Made by a program: the position numbers and the translations under genes. Source: Ischnura elegans (Eukaryota; Arthropoda; Insecta; Odonata; Coenagrionidae). From it: 64,000 bases of DNA. The DNA lies in the NCBI RefSeq assembly GCF_921293095.1, contig NC_060251.1:92800566-92864565 (forward strand). Direction: 5' to 3'. A model generated the notes under the pieces. It had not been told where the DNA came from, made no database searches, and saw nothing but the letters and a program-made list of their open reading frames with translations. Position 1 is the first letter of the stretch; every line of letters starts with the position of its first letter. Shown in pieces: positions 62,001 to 64,000 of the stretch.

Positions 62001-64000
62001 GCCACCAAGTATTCTTTGTAGAAGGGAATGAAAGCTTTCTTCATGATTTCCAAAGTTATTGCCGGCTTCAGGTTGTTGAAATCCGCTGGAAGACCAGTGA
62101 TGGATGCTACCGTTTGACTTTCCAGAAAAAATATGAAAATTAATTTTAAAAAGTGAGGAAAATTCAATGAAGAAGCAGTTAAAAAAATAGGGATGCTTGC
62201 CAATCAAGAACACTTTCTATATTACATTCAATTTCGACACACAGAATATCATTTCTATAGTTTTTTCCGTTTTTTTCTGTAGCATTTTCAGTTCATTTCT
62301 ATACAGGGTAGTTTTAATAGGTATAGAAAATCAATAAAGCATTAAAAATTATTTTAAAATAAAAAATACAAATGATTGGGTGCATATTTATTTTAATGTA
62401 AGACGTTCCATGCAGATCGTGAGTTATGAGTGCTAGTTTAGAATGAAAACAAGAGCTTGAATTAATTTAGCATTTTGGATAGGTGTTAGGCATAAAGTAT
62501 AATACTCACTTCATACAGTACAGGTCATAATCCAGTATCTCCAAATGGTTAGTCAAGATGAAAAATTGAATAGCAACATAATTCCTCAATCCTTCAGCAG
62601 ATATCTCAATTGACCCATTAATACGTTCATCGGGGATTTGGAGAGTGAAATTCTGTACTACCTGCAAATAATCAAAGAATAATATCTTACTATGACTGAG
62701 GATGTACGAATAGTGCTGTTTATATCCCATTCACTATGCCTCAAATCAAAAGGATATCACGAGGACAAGTGCTTGATTTCATTTTCTCAGGTTACCTCTA
62801 ATTTGGAGATATCTTCTGACAGCATTATTACATAGGAAGAGTTCTCCCCATAAGCAGTGTCTCTCACACGGAGGCTTGGTGTATAATCCTTGGTATTCAA
62901 TGTGAACCAACCACCTCTCACCTCCAAAATAGCTTCCTGTTCTCCTCCCAATAGCTGTGAGATAGAACAGAGTGGAGTCATGTGCCTGAGTTTCATAAAT
63001 TAATTGGTAACTCAATCATAGATGTATAAAACTTCCACCAAGTTAAGCCTGAAAGGATTTCATACCCTCAATCATAGTCATTCAATATTTATTATTTGAT
63101 ACTGTAACACTCTTATCCATCACTCCTATTTTTAAGCTGAACATTATGACAGTTTTCAATCTATATATTTTCTATTGATTACTGCACGTAAAAGAAAATT
63201 TAGAAATGTATGAAACTAAGGCTGATATCCGCAACTGAAATACTAAAAATAAAGACACTGAAGAGATGACTAGCCACAGACTGGCATAAGCCCAAAGGGC
63301 ACTAACTCTTGGCACTAAATTTTTTAATATGCCGCCAAAATCTACCCAATGCGTAAACTTTAACAAGAATTGACATGAGAAAAAATTACCCTGGACCGAG
63401 AATTGAACCACAGATCTAGTACCATGAGCCTCAGTACAATTGCCAAAGGAATTCAGGAACCTGGATAGTGTAGTGGTATGCACAGTGACCTGGAAAGCCA
63501 AAGATCCGTGATTCGATTCCCGGTCCAGGGAAATTTTTCCTCACGGCAATTCATGTATTTTTCACAGCTGTGCACATGGCAGGATTTGAAATATTACACA
63601 TACTGCCATGTGCAGCTTTTGCACAGGTTAGAGGCTCTCTACCACTTGTGGCTTCATTGAAGTCCCTTCTCCTTTGCATTGCCATCCTTGATGGACCACG
63701 AAGGCCTAACATCTAGTACCATGAGCCTCGGTACAATTGCCAACAATAATTTCAATTAGAAGAATGCAGACTGAAAATCACATGGTGATAGCCACAGAAT
63801 TTGATGGTAAATAATAAAATTTGCTCACCACCTATACTGGAAAGGTGTTTGAGGTGAATAAAGCAAATAGAAATATAAAATTGAGAAATACACCCGACTT
63901 GCACTTGGAGCCCTGAAAAGAAGCAACTCTCATATATCACTTCCCTTACAACAAAATCATTCGTGTGAAGGATAGTATTTTCTTTGAAAATTTCTTGAAC
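55702..64000 (-). CDS. Unrecognised protein, possible tandem TULIP-like lipid-binding domains (9 visible exons, 5' partial)
   Basis: Nine minus-strand exons join in frame to about 527 residues and a stop. They are 64000 to about 63899, 62954 to 62796, 62661 to 62510, 62117 to 61802, 60713 to 60613, 60501 to 60366, 58967 to 58812, 56629 to 56478 and 56014 to 55702. The last eight total 1485 bases. The fold pattern is long alternating strands followed by a Cys and an amphipathic helix, and it occurs twice: first DYDLYC then a helix KKAFIPFYKEYLVAMIDAF, later NPVLQC then KREFMTTVLDDLEKFL. This suggests two TULIP-type (BPI, takeout/JHBP or group 7 allergen) domains, secreted lipid binders. Family assignment is an inference; the gene structure is firm. 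Confidence 0.65.
56478..56629 (-). CDS. Gene 2 exon 8, barrel strands of second repeat
   Basis: LNYDIMVNTGVATVNGKITG, then VREMVYSYKVRIKVDEKHFR, ending NPVLQC. The long alternating strands before a Cys resemble the lipid-binding TULIP pattern. The donor is AA|GTAAGT. Confidence 0.85.
57720..57874. repeat. Fold-back MITE in gene 2 intron
   Basis: Arms of about 65 bases: GGTCATTCTCAAGT at 57769 is exactly inverted at 57807 to 57820. The outer parts also pair (TTTTCCACAAATTTA left; TTTTCCACAAGTTTA in reverse complement right). Confidence 0.75.
57931..58200 (-). mobile_element. hAT MITE family 4, copy 3 (reversed)
   Basis: In reverse complement it starts CAGTGGTGCAGCGAGG and ends TAGCTATGGGCCTG, matching 32364 to 32651. 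The flanking octamers GTCTCTGT (57923) and GTCTCAGT (58201) differ at one base. Confidence 0.88.
58812..58967 (-). CDS. Gene 2 exon 7
   Basis: DSLEVKTPSKFFLRNGTLTY, then IYFDEESNEIVLLSYLDFKD. NGT is a glycosylation motif. The acceptor is TTCGCAG and the donor CAG|GTATGA. A 2.2-kb intron follows, with a fold-back and a hAT MITE. Confidence 0.82.
59564..59635 (+). repeat. tRNA-like SINE head
   Basis: 72 bases with acceptor halves GCCTCGG and TCAAGGC (one mismatch), an A box and a T arm (CTGGG, TTCAAAT, CCCGG). The anticodon stem is poor. The GATCTGGGTTCAAATCCC stretch is shared with 43825. Probably part of a SINE rather than a tRNA gene. Confidence 0.55.
59730..60221. mobile_element. MITE with six CACGTG E-boxes
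   Basis: The inverted ends are long: CCCAGTGAGAAATGGGTGGT at left and the same 20 bases in reverse complement at right, continuing into GGAATCCACGTGGA. TA flanks both sides (59728 to 59729, 60222 to 60223). Six CACGTG sites occur (four in the left part, two in the right), most as CCACGTGG with ACGTGG half copies between. It lies in an intron of gene 2. Confidence 0.88.
60366..60501 (-). CDS. Gene 2 exon 6
   Basis: VFSKLLVTSLNSLKVDLQFS, then MFKNGLDRVSIPDISDEVMI. Strands typical of the barrel part of TULIP proteins. The following 1.4-kb intron holds a SINE head and the E-box MITE. Confidence 0.8.
60613..60713 (-). CDS. Gene 2 exon 5
   Basis: EIRYLFQFLFHMISAINADL, then NEYPPFIGTEAEW. The acceptor is TTTGCAG and the donor GC|GTGAGT. 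A 111-base intron follows. Confidence 0.75.
60862..61115 (-). mobile_element. hAT MITE family 1, copy 2 (reversed)
   Basis: In reverse complement the interior (AAAATATAAAAACACAATTA, TTTTCCTTCATTAAAGA, AATGAAGTTTTTACGAT) follows the copy at 7551 to 7817 almost throughout. The ends are worn and no target duplication was settled. It lies in gene 2 intron 4. Confidence 0.8.
61802..62117 (-). CDS. Gene 2 exon 4, end of first repeat
   Basis: TVASITGLPADFNNLKPAIT, helix MKKAFIPFYKEYLVAMIDAF, then a charged linker (HDPDEERHKKRNR). Two donors exist. GTGAGA after 61816 is stronger but breaks phase. CAA|GTGAAT after 61802 keeps phase with exon 5 and was chosen. A 1.1-kb intron follows. Confidence 0.75.
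62510..62661 (-). CDS. Gene 2 exon 3
   Basis: Reads VVQNFTLQIPDERINGSIEI, then RNYVAIQFFILTNHLEILDY and DLYC. NFT and NGS are further glycosylation motifs, in keeping with a secreted protein. The donor AA|GTGAGT is strong. Confidence 0.85.
62796..62954 (-). CDS. Gene 2 exon 2
   Basis: 53 codons: LLGGEQEAILEVRGGWFTLN, then YGENSSYVIMLSEDISKLE. Strand-rich, with a possible N-glycosylation site (NSS). The acceptor is TCACAG and the donor GAG|GTAACC. A 134-base intron follows. Confidence 0.8.
63389..63446 (-). repeat. tRNA-like SINE fragment, minus strand
   Basis: In reverse complement it carries GTGGTTCAATTCTCGGTCCAGG, a B box and acceptor end related to the plus-strand SINE at 63460. The part at 63414 to 63446 is the left copy of the target duplication of the next element. 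Confidence 0.5.
63447..63710 (+). mobile_element. tRNA-derived SINE with 33-bp target duplication
   Basis: The tRNA-like head is at 63460 to 63529 (CCTGGAT pairs with GTCCAGG; B box GATTCGATTCC). A unique tail of about 180 bases follows. The same 33 bases flank it at 63414 to 63446 and 63711 to 63743 with one difference. It inserted into the minus-strand SINE fragment beside it. Confidence 0.7.
63899..64000 (-). CDS. Gene 2 visible exon 1 (cut by window edge)
   Basis: Only one frame is open: VQEIFKENTILHTNDFVVRE and then VIYESCFFSGLQ. The donor is ambiguous: CAA|GTGCAA (exon ends 63905) or CAA|GTCGGG (ends 63899). Both keep phase 0. The following intron (62955 to 63898) contains SINEs. Confidence 0.6.

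Noticed and set aside
1..64000. CRISPR arrays, bacterial operons or viral genes
   Set aside because: No regularly spaced direct repeats with unique spacers, no operon-like gene packing, and no viral protein recognised. Spliced genes show a nuclear animal genome.

Overview
The window is animal nuclear DNA, almost certainly from an arthropod and most likely an insect. It is AT-rich, with short exons of about 100 to 530 bases, GT-AG introns of 0.1 to 4.6 kb, and many small DNA transposons. Two convergent protein genes were found. The species cannot be told from the sequence.

Gene 1 (plus strand, 968 to 49889, 5' part missing) is the leucine-rich repeat kinase gene of the LRRK/ROCO family. Thirty-six exons join in one frame into 7977 coding bases, giving 2658 visible residues and a stop. 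The order is ankyrin repeats, leucine-rich repeats, Roc GTPase, COR, protein kinase, and a C-terminal WD40-like propeller. The ankyrin N-terminus and the catalytic-loop wording make it LRRK1-like, as expected for the single protostome Lrrk. Roc binds GTP and dimerises with COR, and controls the kinase in the same chain. The sequence upstream of 968 looks like intron, so the start codon lies outside the window. Residue numbers below count from the first visible codon.

Between the genes (49890 to 55701) there is probable 3' untranslated sequence and old repeats, with no convincing gene.

Gene 2 (minus strand, 64000 down to 55702, 5' part missing) has nine visible exons coding for about 527 residues. 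I do not recognise it firmly. It resembles a protein with two tandem lipid-binding (TULIP, takeout or group 7 allergen-like) domains.

The introns hold most of the mobile DNA. There are hAT MITEs with exact 8-bp target duplications, pogo/Tigger-like elements with TA duplications, and a PIF/Harbinger-like element (TTA duplication) that carries three other repeats. There are also TTAA elements, tRNA-derived SINEs, LINE remnants and several fold-backs. The largest intron (34138 to 38707) splits the kinase domain and is about 82 percent transposon. It contains an apparently undescribed 2.8-kb hAT-like element with a GC-rich fold-back and broken coding fragments. Another MITE, in an intron of gene 2, carries six CACGTG E-boxes.
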